From contig CAILTZ010000334.1 in NCBI GenBank assembly GCA_903837255.1, forward strand, positions 1 through 6,685: a stretch of DNA of 6,685 nt, written 5' to 3'. The notes beneath the pieces were generated by a model that was given only the letters and a program-made list of their open reading frames with translations, was not told the origin of the DNA and did no database searches. Made by a program: the position numbers and the translations under genes. This document shows positions 1-5,935 of the stretch, one piece after another. How positions within the stretch are numbered: the stretch's first letter is position 1; every line of letters starts with the position of its first letter. Origin of the DNA: an uncultured Pirellula sp. (GTDB lineage: Bacteria > Planctomycetota > Planctomycetia > Pirellulales > Pirellulaceae).

Positions 1-30
1 CCACCCGATTCGGCACCACCCGATTCGGCA
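1..30. repeat. 15-bp tandem repeat, two perfect copies, inside a coding region
   Basis: The unit CCACCCGATTCGGCA occurs at 1-15 and again at 16-30. It is in frame with the minus-strand gene and encodes a repeated Gly-Ala-Glu-Ser-Gly linker. It may continue beyond the left edge, so the copy number is unknown. Confidence 0.8.
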
Positions 31-188
31 TCACCGTCGCGAGTGGATTTATTTGCGACCTGAGCGGCCTCGGCGATGAGCCTATCGGCTTCGGACAAAG
101 TCGGCTCGTAGGGTCGGCGGGTTAACCACCACGCGGAAACGCCCAGCATGAACAATGCGAGTAAACTTAGGAGCAGTGATTTGTTCAT
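1..188 (-). CDS. Small membrane-anchored protein, N-terminal part only (runs off left edge)
   Basis: An ATG at 188 opens a reading frame of 62 visible codons that continues past position 1, so the C-terminus is missing. Residues 1-24 (MNKSLLLSLLALFMLGVSAWW...) form a hydrophobic N-terminal segment preceded by one lysine and followed by TRR. It could be an uncleaved anchor or a signal peptide; no lipobox is seen. Residues 25-48 are polar and probably helical (PTLSEADRLIAEA). They are followed by a Gly/Ala/Glu/Ser linker with a five-residue repeat made by the 15-bp DNA repeat at 1-30. The start lies 12 bp after the acylase stop codon, so translation is probably coupled and the two genes co-transcribed. 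There is no clear Shine-Dalgarno site. I do not recognise the family; the function is unknown and may depend on a domain outside the window. Confidence 0.6.
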   Translation of the reverse strand, partial: MNKSLLLSLLALFMLGVSAWWLTRRPYEPTLSEADRLIAEAAQVANKSTRDGDAESGGAESG

Positions 189-200
189 TTTTTAGATGGT

Positions 201-2360
201 TTACTTCGCGTACCGCATAAGCTTGGTGGATTCGGTGTTCTGCTGCAGTTCTTCGAGGTTCCACCAAGTCGGCTTCATGGTTCGCATCGAATACAGCGCG
301 GCGGCTTGGTCGACATAGTGGGGCGAGTCTGGATGCCCCGATTGGCCCCATGGGGTGCAGGTAAAGGATCGGACTCCATGCTCTTTGTCAAAGAACATCA
401 AAATCATCGCCATCGAGCCCGAGTTGGCGACTTGAACGCCCGGAGACTCCTTGAGCTCAGTGCTGCGGACATCGAGCAGCGTCTCGGAAAAATTGGCTTC
501 TTTGTCCCCGGAGTTGTAGTCGGCACCAGGTGCGGGAAAATAAGCCCCGCCTCGGCCTACGACGTGCAGCTGACCCCAAGGAACATTCCACTGACCGTAC
601 TTGGTGGTCATCTCTTCGATGGTCTGAGCAAGCAGCACGAGCATCTGTTCGCGGGTCTCTTCCGACAACGGCTTGGACTCACCCATGGGAGCAAGGTTGA
701 GTGTCTGGCCGCACTTGAGCCTCCAGAATTTAAACAGCGCCGAGGCCGTGGCATCCACTGTGTAGTTGCCATCCCAGGCTAGGATTCCCTCGACGGCTTG
801 GGCAATCGCTGCGTTGCCCTGGTACTTCTGCCCATGCTGCTTGAATGCCTCTTTCAATTCGCCTTGCCAGCGTGGGGCCAATCGGTCGTAAATATCCAGC
901 ACAATGTTCATCGCATCCTCCATGCTCACCGATCGGTTCGCTTCGAGCATCTCGATCGTCCGCCGTCCTCGCGGGTTGTTTTGATCCCACGAGACGTTGT
1001 AGATGTACGGAGGATACTTCTCGGGCGTCAGTGGCGAGTCGACGATCATGTTCGCTGGGCTGATGTTGCAGTTCTGCATGTAGCCTTTGGCTGGGTTGAT
1101 CAAACAAACCAAATCCGATTGCGGGTGGATACCCTTCCAAGCCGTCTTGCTGGTCGTGCCGTCGACGGGCTTGGTCCAATCGTAGCCCTCGGGCCGGATT
1201 GGCGTTGCCCCATTGCGGACATAAGAGATGTTTCCTTGGACATCGGCCGACATGACGTTTTGTTCGTTGTATTGATGCTGGCCTAAGGCTTCGTTGAACT
1301 CATAAACATCCGAAGCGTGGGCCATGGCGTCGAACTGCTGGTAGAGGCCCGTTTGTTCCAGATAGGGTGAGGCTCCAACGTAAGCGATGGAGTTTGCAAG
1401 ATCCGGTTCGGAGATCACCGGACCTAGGTGGGTGTACAGGGCGGTCTTCTCGATAGGTTCGCTGTCCTTGACAGGGATCTTGAACTTCTCGACTCGTATC
1501 TTGCGCCACTGGCCGTCGTATTCGTACTCCGGAAGAGGCTTGGCGCGGAACTTGATTTCATACACATCCGAAGTGTCCGGGCCGCCGGTGGTAAGAGCCC
1601 ATCCGACCCGCTGGTTGTGTCCGATCGCCAACATCGGAGAACCGATCAGGTAGTAGCCGTTCATGTGCAGATTGCCACCATGAAAGCGTGCTTCGTAGAG
1701 AACCGCGAGGCCCTCCCAGGTCAGGTGAGGATCCGAGAGCAAGATCGCCGACTTGTCCGCGGAGCGTTTGGGAGAAACAGCCCACTGGTTCGAGCCCGCC
1801 GCAGGTTTGGGCCGCACCGGAGCTTTGCCTAGATCATCGCGAATGGTCCCTAGCGGCCAGCGCAGAATCATCGCTCGGCCGACGGCTAGCGGGTGCCAAG
1901 GTTCAATGTCGATGGCAACACTGGCCGCTTCTTGCGGATGCTCGGCGATGTAGGCTCGGATCCCTGCAGTGAAGGCCTCAAGGTTCTTGCGGACGTGTTC
2001 GGGAGCCTGCTTGAAGTACTCGACATGCAGCGTGTCGTTGTGCGCAAGTCGCATCATGTAGTCTTGCTCGATAGCCGAGGGACCTTGGACCTCAGCCATG
2101 CGACCCAGCCCAGTTCGGACCGCTAGGTAGATGTCCTCGAGCCGGTCTTCGGCTTGGGCATAACCAAACGCATACATCGCGGATGCTTCGTCGTCGGAGA
2201 CTAAGTGGGGTACTCCCCACGTATCGCGAATCAGCTTGGCCTCCTGCGCAGTGCCTTGGGGCATGAGCCCGCTAAGGGTTAAACAAACGAAGGCCAACCA
2301 GAGAGTTCCTGAGCAACGTTGGTAGCTGGCGATTGGGTTGGAGAAGAACAAAGTGTTCAT
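201..2360 (-). CDS. Secreted penicillin acylase family protein (Ntn hydrolase, PvdQ/acylase type)
   Basis: A periplasmic or exported amidohydrolase of the penicillin G acylase / acyl-homoserine-lactone acylase superfamily, which is made as one precursor and self-cleaves into alpha and beta chains. Numbers below count from the upstream in-frame ATG at 2414 (737 codons). A signal peptide with core LWLAFVCLTLSG ends near TAQ-EA (about 57). The alpha chain holds RDTWGVPH (63-70) and GYAQAEDR (84-91). The processing site is AAG|SNQW, giving nucleophile Ser208 as beta-Ser1. His230 in SDPH lies 22 residues later, where PvdQ has beta-His23. GHNQRVGW (265-272), QNCN (447-450, probable oxyanion Asn) and GQSGHPDSPHYVDQ (690-703) are also family motifs. 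I prefer the ATG at 2360 because it gives a normal-length signal peptide; ATGs at 2381 and 2414 are possible, and none has a clear ribosome site. The substrate cannot be read from sequence: acyl-homoserine lactones, lipopeptides and beta-lactams are all options. Confidence 0.9.
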   Translation of the reverse strand: MNTLFFSNPIASYQRCSGTLWLAFVCLTLSGLMPQGTAQEAKLIRDTWGVPHLVSDDEASAMYAFGYAQAEDRLEDIYLAVRTGLGRMAEVQGPSAIEQDYMMRLAHNDTLHVEYFKQAPEHVRKNLEAFTAGIRAYIAEHPQEAASVAIDIEPWHPLAVGRAMILRWPLGTIRDDLGKAPVRPKPAAGSNQWAVSPKRSADKSAILLSDPHLTWEGLAVLYEARFHGGNLHMNGYYLIGSPMLAIGHNQRVGWALTTGGPDTSDVYEIKFRAKPLPEYEYDGQWRKIRVEKFKIPVKDSEPIEKTALYTHLGPVISEPDLANSIAYVGASPYLEQTGLYQQFDAMAHASDVYEFNEALGQHQYNEQNVMSADVQGNISYVRNGATPIRPEGYDWTKPVDGTTSKTAWKGIHPQSDLVCLINPAKGYMQNCNISPANMIVDSPLTPEKYPPYIYNVSWDQNNPRGRRTIEMLEANRSVSMEDAMNIVLDIYDRLAPRWQGELKEAFKQHGQKYQGNAAIAQAVEGILAWDGNYTVDATASALFKFWRLKCGQTLNLAPMGESKPLSEETREQMLVLLAQTIEEMTTKYGQWNVPWGQLHVVGRGGAYFPAPGADYNSGDKEANFSETLLDVRSTELKESPGVQVANSGSMAMILMFFDKEHGVRSFTCTPWGQSGHPDSPHYVDQAAALYSMRTMKPTWWNLEELQQNTESTKLMRYAK

Positions 2361-2434
2361 TTTGGTTTCGAGGTTCAATAACATTGGGAGAGGACTGCTA
2401 GCGTCAGACCTCATTTATAATCGAACCCTAAGGC

Positions 2435-3475
2435 TTATGGCATGAGCCAGCGTCGCATTTCCTCAATCTTTGCTTGGCGATCCAGCGATGGGGAGTATCC
2501 CAATCGCTCCTTGGCTGCCGAGATATCAAAGTAGTGATCTACCCCGAGTTGCAGTGCGACGAAACGGGTCATCGGGGGCTCTTGCGTGCGGCCCGTCCAG
2601 CGGTAGATTTTTTCCAGTGCACCGCCGATGCGATACGCACTCGACAGACCGATCGAGCCTCGCGGGGGCTCTAGTCCGGCGCACTGAAGGATCGTCGAGA
2701 TCCACTCCCAACACGGGACCGGTTTGCCATCGGTGATGAAGTACGCACGTCCTGCGGCTCGGGTATCCCCTGCGAGCATCTTTTCGAGGGCCAGCACATG
2801 GGCCCTGGCAGCATGATCGACATGGACCGTATCGATGAGGTTTTGTCCGGTGCCGACGCGCCTGAGTCTCCGCTGGCGACATCGCTCGATGATACGTGGG
2901 ACTAGATGTGGATCACCCACTCCCCAGATCAGATGCGGTCGCAGCGCACAGGTTGCGAACTTGGATGGGTCGCTCGCAGCGAGCACTCTCTGCTCGGCGA
3001 TGGCTTTGGTGCGAGGGTAATCGCACAACCATCGGGTGGGATAAGGGACCCGCTCGTCGATTCCCGATTGAGGCTTGCCATCAAAGGTGACCGAAGGTGA
3101 GCTGGTGTAGACAAAGGCTCTCATGCCGCAGGCTTGGGCCGCAAGGAGGAGTTGATCGGTGGCTCGTACGTTGATTGATTCGTAGTCGGCGGTTTTTCCC
3201 CAGACACCGGCGATCGCGGCCGTGTGGATGATCCCATCGATGCCGCACAGAGAGTTGCTTACCAACTGCTCATCGGTGATGGAGCCCTGGACACACTCGA
3301 CACCTGAGCTGGCTAGCTCAGGGTAATGGCCTCGGGCAAGCCCCCGGACTCGGTAGCCTAGTTGGATCAGCTGTCGGCAGATGGCGGCCCCGAGGAAACC
3401 ACCGTAGCCGGTGACGAGAATGCGTGGTGACAAGTTTCGATCGGCGGCGGAGGGATTAGGTTTCGCAGAGTGCAA
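2435..3475 (-). CDS. NAD(P)-dependent epimerase/3-beta-HSD family reductase, OleD-like
   Basis: A 346-residue extended short-chain dehydrogenase/reductase, a normal length for the family. The Rossmann motif is VTGYGGFLG (21-29, GxxGxxG). The active site shows Ser125/Ser126 in YTSSPSV and Tyr153-Lys157 in YPRTK. Blocks such as RPHLIWGVGDPHLVPR (179-194), GRAYFITDGKPVP (242-254) and EPPMTRFVALQL (299-310) closely match, from memory, OleD and NSDHL-like enzymes. OleD reduces 2-alkyl-3-keto acids during long-chain olefin synthesis; sterol 3-beta-dehydrogenases share the fold. None of the other ole genes (thiolase OleA, OleB, acyl-CoA ligase-like OleC) is in the window, so the substrate is uncertain. 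The frame has no ATG before the Rossmann motif: the start is TTG at 3475, directly after an in-frame TAG, or TTG at 3433, which would remove 14 residues. Its stop lies 20-74 bp before the acylase start, depending on the acylase start chosen, so they are likely one transcript. Confidence 0.87.
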   Translation of the reverse strand: MHSAKPNPSAADRNLSPRILVTGYGGFLGAAICRQLIQLGYRVRGLARGHYPELASSGVECVQGSITDEQLVSNSLCGIDGIIHTAAIAGVWGKTADYESINVRATDQLLLAAQACGMRAFVYTSSPSVTFDGKPQSGIDERVPYPTRWLCDYPRTKAIAEQRVLAASDPSKFATCALRPHLIWGVGDPHLVPRIIERCRQRRLRRVGTGQNLIDTVHVDHAARAHVLALEKMLAGDTRAAGRAYFITDGKPVPCWEWISTILQCAGLEPPRGSIGLSSAYRIGGALEKIYRWTGRTQEPPMTRFVALQLGVDHYFDISAAKERLGYSPSLDRQAKIEEMRRWLMP

Positions 3476-3501
3476 CTAGAGACGACTATCGCTCCATGAT
3501 A

Positions 3502-3527
3502 GCCTGAATTGATCGCCTGAATATCGA
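3502..3527. repeat. Degenerate 13-bp tandem duplication between genes
   Basis: GCCTGAAT recurs at 3502-3509 and 3515-3522, exactly 13 bp apart, and the remaining bases of the unit are only partly conserved. It lies just downstream of the J-like gene stop codon and upstream of the reductase start. The 56-bp gap is also flanked by CTAGAGAC at 3476-3483 and 3532-3539. Short repeats like these could arise by chance; they gain weight only beside the similar ones at 4451 and 5930. Confidence 0.4.
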
Positions 3528-3531
3528 CCCT

Positions 3532-4137
3532 CTAGAGACCGAAAACCGATCTCAACCATGACAGTCCGTATTTGTCCCAACTCTTGCCCGCGTCGGACCC
3601 CTGTGCGGCATCGCCACGGACACTGCGAACGATCTCTCGCCGTTCTTCAAGCCAGGCTTTCGAGTCGCTTTTGGAGTCGACCGCCAGAGCTTGACCTGCC
3701 GGCTCCCCGAAAGCGCGGTCGATGAGTGGTTCGAGTCGCTGTTCTTGGACTCCGTCGCCCGAAACTGGTTGTTCCATCAAACGAAACAGACTACCTGGAT
3801 CTGGCAGCTGGTACTCACGGTCCTCTCGATCGATGGGGCGTGTCAATTGAATCCGCTCCGACTGGCTAGGACGCCGACGAGGATCAAGGAGCCTGTAGGT
3901 CGCCAGCGCGATCTCATGACGCGATCGACTGATCACCTCGGGAGGATTGAAAGGCTCCCTCTCCTGGACAAGCGCCGCCATCTTCCTGGCTGCTTCGAGG
4001 ATCGTTTGCTCGTTGCTTTCGGAAGGTTGTAGCCCGAGGAACTTGAAATAGACCCGATTGGTCTTCCTCAACGATGATTTCGCAGCAAGCCGACGCTGGG
4101 CATCGGAATTTGGCTTGTTGTGAAAATGGGTCGACAT
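3532..4137 (-). CDS. Hypothetical protein with divergent J-domain-like N-terminal region
   Basis: A predicted soluble cytoplasmic protein of 201 residues with no signal peptide or membrane segment. Residues 29-90 read VYFKFLGLQPSESNEQTI, then a basic helix, then HEIALATYRLLDPRRR. This is the pattern of a J-like fold common in planctomycete proteins (Y..LLG... then EI..A...LLDP..R). The HPD tripeptide needed to stimulate Hsp70 ATPase is absent, so a true co-chaperone role is unlikely. The middle (90-160) is charged and probably disordered; the C-terminus ends in a short amphipathic aromatic segment (WDKYGLSWLRSVFGL). The start is the ATG at 4137, chosen because the homologous-looking region begins soon after; no clear Shine-Dalgarno is seen. 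It precedes the reductase by 56 bp and could lead that transcript. The J-like assignment is pattern recognition only, and the function is unknown. Confidence 0.7.
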   Translation of the reverse strand: MSTHFHNKPNSDAQRRLAAKSSLRKTNRVYFKFLGLQPSESNEQTILEAARKMAALVQEREPFNPPEVISRSRHEIALATYRLLDPRRRPSQSERIQLTRPIDREDREYQLPDPGSLFRLMEQPVSGDGVQEQRLEPLIDRAFGEPAGQALAVDSKSDSKAWLEERREIVRSVRGDAAQGSDAGKSWDKYGLSWLRSVFGL

Positions 4138-4252
4138 GGTCGGAAGCTCGAACGGCAGGTAAGGTCAAAGGGGTGTCGGAGGTATCGTCAGGATCTTAGT
4201 CGCGGCAACAGCGGTGACTAGGTCATTCTTGGAAACAATAAGACACGGCCAA

Positions 4253-4342
4253 CCCCCCTGTGGTTCGGGGGCCCGATCAGGGAGCTAACCGGTCCCTGTG
4301 GGATGAGCCCAGGGGGGATTAAGTTCCCCCAAGGGAATCCCT
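4253..4342. other. Candidate structured element with alternating complementary G and C tracts
   Basis: CCCCC (4254-4258) can pair with GGGGG (4267-4271) across 8 nt, and GGGGG (4313-4317) with CCCCC (4326-4330) across 8 nt. Alternatively CCCCCCTG (4253-4260) is perfectly complementary to CAGGGGGG (4310-4317), which would exclude both small hairpins. Inside lies CAGGGA (4278-4283) with TCCCTG (4293-4298), compatible with either state. A dyad AGGGA-A-TCCCT follows at 4332-4342. Transcribed from the minus strand this would sit about 115-205 nt before the J-like start codon. It may be a leader, terminator or small RNA, or simply G/C-rich intergenic DNA. I do not recognise a known RNA family. Confidence 0.35.
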
Positions 4343-4450
4343 GGTCGCGGAAAAGAATTTCCCGAGATATTTGGCTAACGGCAGCTTACAGAAATTGCTA
4401 GCAATCCCTGAAAAACGGGACTTTTTGGGGTTCTAAGGAAGCTGGACATT

Positions 4451-4486
4451 TAGTCGCACTGGGTAGTCGCATTGGGTAGTCGCACC
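4451..4486. repeat. 13-bp tandem repeat, about 2.8 copies, at the lipoprotein 3' end
   Basis: TAGTCGCACTGGG (4451-4463), TAGTCGCATTGGG (4464-4476) and a partial TAGTCGCACC (4477-4486). The array ends 5 bp before the lipoprotein stop codon (4492, minus strand) and so lies in its 3' untranslated region. The units are not palindromic and do not resemble a CRISPR. Confidence 0.85.
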
Positions 4487-4491
4487 GCGCC

Positions 4492-4989
4492 TTAGGGGGT
4501 TTGGAGATCCTTTTCTGGGATCACCCACAGCTCTCCTTTTTCGCTGTCGAAGCGATAGACCATCCCGGCGGGTAGTTTCGGGAGGGGAATTCGGTTGAAT
4601 TCGACGATGTCGCGCATGAACTCCTCGTGGTTGCGCGGATTGCGTCCTTTCTCAGCCATGTAAAGATTCAGAGCTTGTGGGACCTGAATTTCAAAAACGA
4701 TCTTCTCCTTGGTTCGAAAATACGTAGCGGCTGGTGCGGAGATGATTGTCGCAGGATTGTTCTCTGAGCCGCCTTCGAGCGATCTGCCTTGTGCCCCAAC
4801 ACCGACGCCAGCCTTCTGGGCTTGTTGTGGTTGCTCGGCGGCAGCGGCGGCGGCTGCCTGGGCCGCTTTCTGCGCGGCCAAGTCCCTTTGCACATCTTGC
4901 TCTGGTTTGCAACCTGACAAGGCACATAGAGCAAGTCCAGCAAATCCGAAAGATTTCAAGGCGCTCCATTGGATTTGGATTCGATGCAT
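4492..4989 (-). CDS. Putative lipoprotein with Ala/Gln-rich linker and pilin-like C-terminal region
   Basis: A 165-residue precursor. Residues 1-27 form a lipoprotein signal peptide (MHRIQIQWSALKSFGFAGLALCA) ending in the lipobox LSGC, with Cys27 as the acylation site. Residues 34-60 are very rich in Ala and Gln, suggesting a helix or flexible stalk; 61-80 are Gly/Ser-rich. The C-terminal part (about 95-158) contains QALNLYMAEKGRNPRNHEEF, then a proline-rich turn and YRFDSEKGELWV. This recalls the C-terminal region of type II secretion pseudopilins (helix, Y...G..P, beta strands), although the N-terminus is a lipobox and not a prepilin site. I chose the ATG at 4989 because it gives the signal peptide at the N-terminus and has AGGA 9 nt upstream (5002-4999). 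The frame stays open to 5220, but that would overlap the preceding gene. The preceding membrane-protein gene ends 25 bp upstream, so the two probably form one operon. Function unknown. Confidence 0.8.
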   Translation of the reverse strand: MHRIQIQWSALKSFGFAGLALCALSGCKPEQDVQRDLAAQKAAQAAAAAAAEQPQQAQKAGVGVGAQGRSLEGGSENNPATIISAPAATYFRTKEKIVFEIQVPQALNLYMAEKGRNPRNHEEFMRDIVEFNRIPLPKLPAGMVYRFDSEKGELWVIPEKDLQTP

Positions 4990-4998
4990 CGCGAGAAT

Positions 4999-5002
4999 TC
5001 CT
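4999..5002 (-). promoter_or_regulatory. Ribosome binding site deciding the lipoprotein start
   Basis: The minus strand reads AGGA followed by 9 nt and then ATG at 4989. It is one of the few recognisable ribosome sites in the window and supports the short lipoprotein form starting there. Confidence 0.55.
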
Positions 5003-5014
5003 ACTTCATAGTTG

Positions 5015-5392
5015 CTATTTGTTGCCACCGATACGACCAAACTCTCCAGCATCGAGATTCGACGGCGAATCGAACTGCTTTTGCTTGCTGTCGGTCTTGG
5101 GATTGTAACGCCATCGGGCGGAGCCTCGAAGGTGCTCTGGAACCAGCCAAGGGATGTATCTGGCAACCGTGGGGCCGGCGTTACCGATATCCTTGCCAAA
5201 ACCATACCATAGGATCCCAATGGCGATCGGGATAGCGGTCATGCCACCGAGGATTGGGGGCAAGACTCTGCGCAGTGGTGAGGCCGCAGGAGGATTGGCT
5301 CGGGCCATCGCGGGCTCGGGGTTCCAACCCTCTTTGCTTTCCGGTTGGCCTTTTTCCAGTGCACCGGAATCTTGAATTGTTTCTTCTGACAT
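5015..5392 (-). CDS. Small single-pass membrane protein, conserved hypothetical
   Basis: A 125-residue protein. Residues 1-40 are acidic and proline-rich and probably disordered. Residues 43-65 (VLPPILGGMTAIPIAIGILWYGF) form one membrane helix, flanked by an RR pair on the N-terminal side. Next comes FGKDIGNAGPTVARYIPWLVPEHLRG (65-90), a compact block of Gly, Pro and aromatics that looks conserved in planctomycete small membrane proteins I recall, followed by a polar tail. With no signal peptide before the helix, topology is unclear. The start is ATG at 5392, preceded by AAGAG 3 nt upstream. The frame is open to a TTG at 5488, but that would start upstream of the likely promoter box at 5442-5447. 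It leads a two-gene unit with the lipoprotein and diverges from the DUF2237 gene. I do not recognise a named family and assign no function. Confidence 0.72.
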   Translation of the reverse strand: MSEETIQDSGALEKGQPESKEGWNPEPAMARANPPAASPLRRVLPPILGGMTAIPIAIGILWYGFGKDIGNAGPTVARYIPWLVPEHLRGSARWRYNPKTDSKQKQFDSPSNLDAGEFGRIGGNK

Positions 5393-5441
5393 AACTCTTG
5401 CCGTACCGCACTTACGTTGTTGGCCTACCAAACTGGAAATT

Positions 5442-5447
5442 AGTATA
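5442..5447 (-). promoter_or_regulatory. Candidate -10 box for the membrane protein/lipoprotein unit
   Basis: The minus strand reads TATACT, a 5/6 match to the bacterial -10 consensus, 49 nt before the start codon at 5392. A -35 hexamer at the usual spacing is poor. The same 9-mer GGTTATACT occurs in the opposite orientation at 5492-5500. Confidence 0.45.
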
Positions 5448-5494
5448 ACCCGTTTTCTCGACGGAAGGATCGATTCGCCACCGAGCAACTCGGT

Positions 5495-5500
5495 TATACT
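5495..5500 (+). promoter_or_regulatory. Candidate -10 box for the DUF2237 gene
   Basis: TATACT is a 5/6 match to the -10 consensus, about 60 nt before the ATG at 5561, leaving room for a leader of about 54 nt. The -35 region is weak. It is the mirror of the box at 5442-5447, so the 168-bp gap looks like a divergent promoter region. Confidence 0.45.
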
Positions 5501-5550
5501 TGGTCTGAAACAACCCTACGGGCGTGGAATTCACAGGGCAAAGCAAGACT

Positions 5551-5558
5551 GGAGAGGG
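5551..5558 (+). promoter_or_regulatory. Ribosome binding site of the DUF2237 gene
   Basis: GGAGAGGG ends 2 nt before the ATG at 5561; its GGAG core has 6 nt spacing. This is the strongest Shine-Dalgarno match seen in the window and fixes the start codon. Confidence 0.7.
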
Positions 5559-5560
5559 CG

Positions 5561-5935
5561 ATGGCCGGAGCAAGCAATGTTTTAGGAACCGAACTGCAAA
5601 GTTGTTCGTTTGATCCGATGACTGGGTTTTTCCGGGATGGATGCTGTCGCTCGGGATCCCAGGATTACGGGATGCATTTGGTCTGCGCACGCATGACCGA
5701 AGAGTTTCTCTTGTTCTCTCGCAATCGTGGCAACGATTTGACCACGCCGATCCCCGAATACGATTTCCCGGGGCTACAACCCGGCGACCAGTGGTGTTTG
5801 TGCGTTTTGCGATGGAAAGAAGCCCTCGAGGCGGGGATGGCCCCACGGGTAGTCCTCGAAGCGACCCATATCTCCACTTTGGAATTTGTGGATTTGGAGG
5901 ATCTACAAGCCCACCGAGTCGAGCCTCTTGCTTGA
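5561..5935 (+). CDS. DUF2237 family protein
   Basis: A 124-residue protein that matches, from memory, the DUF2237 family over nearly its whole length. Diagnostic blocks are NVLGTELQSCSFDPMTGFFR (6-25), DGCC (26-29), HLVCARMTEEFLLFS (39-53), RGNDLTTP (56-63), FPGLQPGDQWCLC (69-81) and RWKEAL (84-89), with PRVVLEATH (95-103) near the end. Conserved cysteines lie at 15, 28, 29, 42, 79 and 81, which suggests metal binding or a redox role, but the family has no established biochemical function that I know. No signal peptide is present, so it is probably cytoplasmic. It is the only plus-strand gene here, with its own promoter candidate and a good ribosome site, and looks like a single-gene unit. 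Its stop codon lies inside the first copy of a 14-bp tandem repeat. Confidence 0.93.
   Translation: MAGASNVLGTELQSCSFDPMTGFFRDGCCRSGSQDYGMHLVCARMTEEFLLFSRNRGNDLTTPIPEYDFPGLQPGDQWCLCVLRWKEALEAGMAPRVVLEATHISTLEFVDLEDLQAHRVEPLA

Larger units (their letters stand above)
4138..4491. other. 354-bp intergenic region, no gene seen; structured G/C tracts
   Basis: No credible open reading frame was found on either strand. The region separates the lipoprotein stop from the J-like gene start, both on the minus strand, so it should hold a terminator for the first and a promoter or leader for the second. It contains the 13-bp tandem repeat (4451-4486), an imperfect AT hairpin around 4406-4430 (AAAAA, then CGGGAC, then TTTTT), a 12-bp palindrome ATTGCTAGCAAT (4394-4405) and the G/C-tract element at 4253-4342. 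A weak minus-strand promoter candidate lies between about 4214 and 4175 (TTGCCG, 16 bp, GATACC), but the match is poor. Confidence 0.6.

Noticed and set aside
306..782. Plus-strand open frame of 158 codons
   Set aside because: It lies opposite the acylase C-terminal half, whose frame carries clear family motifs; the plus translation shows no recognisable domain. It is an antisense shadow in GC-rich DNA.
730..1832. Several open frames of 70-160 codons on both strands inside the acylase gene
   Set aside because: All overlap the motif-bearing acylase frame and have arginine-rich, low-information translations typical of shadow frames.
4394..4405. 12-bp perfect palindrome ATTGCTAGCAAT as a possible operator
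   Set aside because: One or two 12-bp palindromes are expected by chance in a window of this size, and no second copy was found.
4406..4430. Rho-independent terminator for the lipoprotein unit
   Set aside because: The AAAAA/TTTTT stem is A:T only with a C-C mismatch before the outer G:C pairs, and no T-run follows on the minus strand.
4990..5220. N-terminal extension of the lipoprotein to 5220
   Set aside because: It would overlap the preceding gene in another frame and bury the lipoprotein signal peptide; a ribosome site exists at the internal ATG.
5393..5488. N-terminal extension of the small membrane protein to a TTG at 5488
   Set aside because: It starts with a rare codon upstream of the probable -10 box, and the added residues look non-coding.
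5412..5846. Minus-strand open frame of 144 codons opposite the DUF2237 gene
   Set aside because: The plus-strand gene has a strong family match and ribosome site; the antisense translation has no recognisable features and would cover the divergent promoter region.
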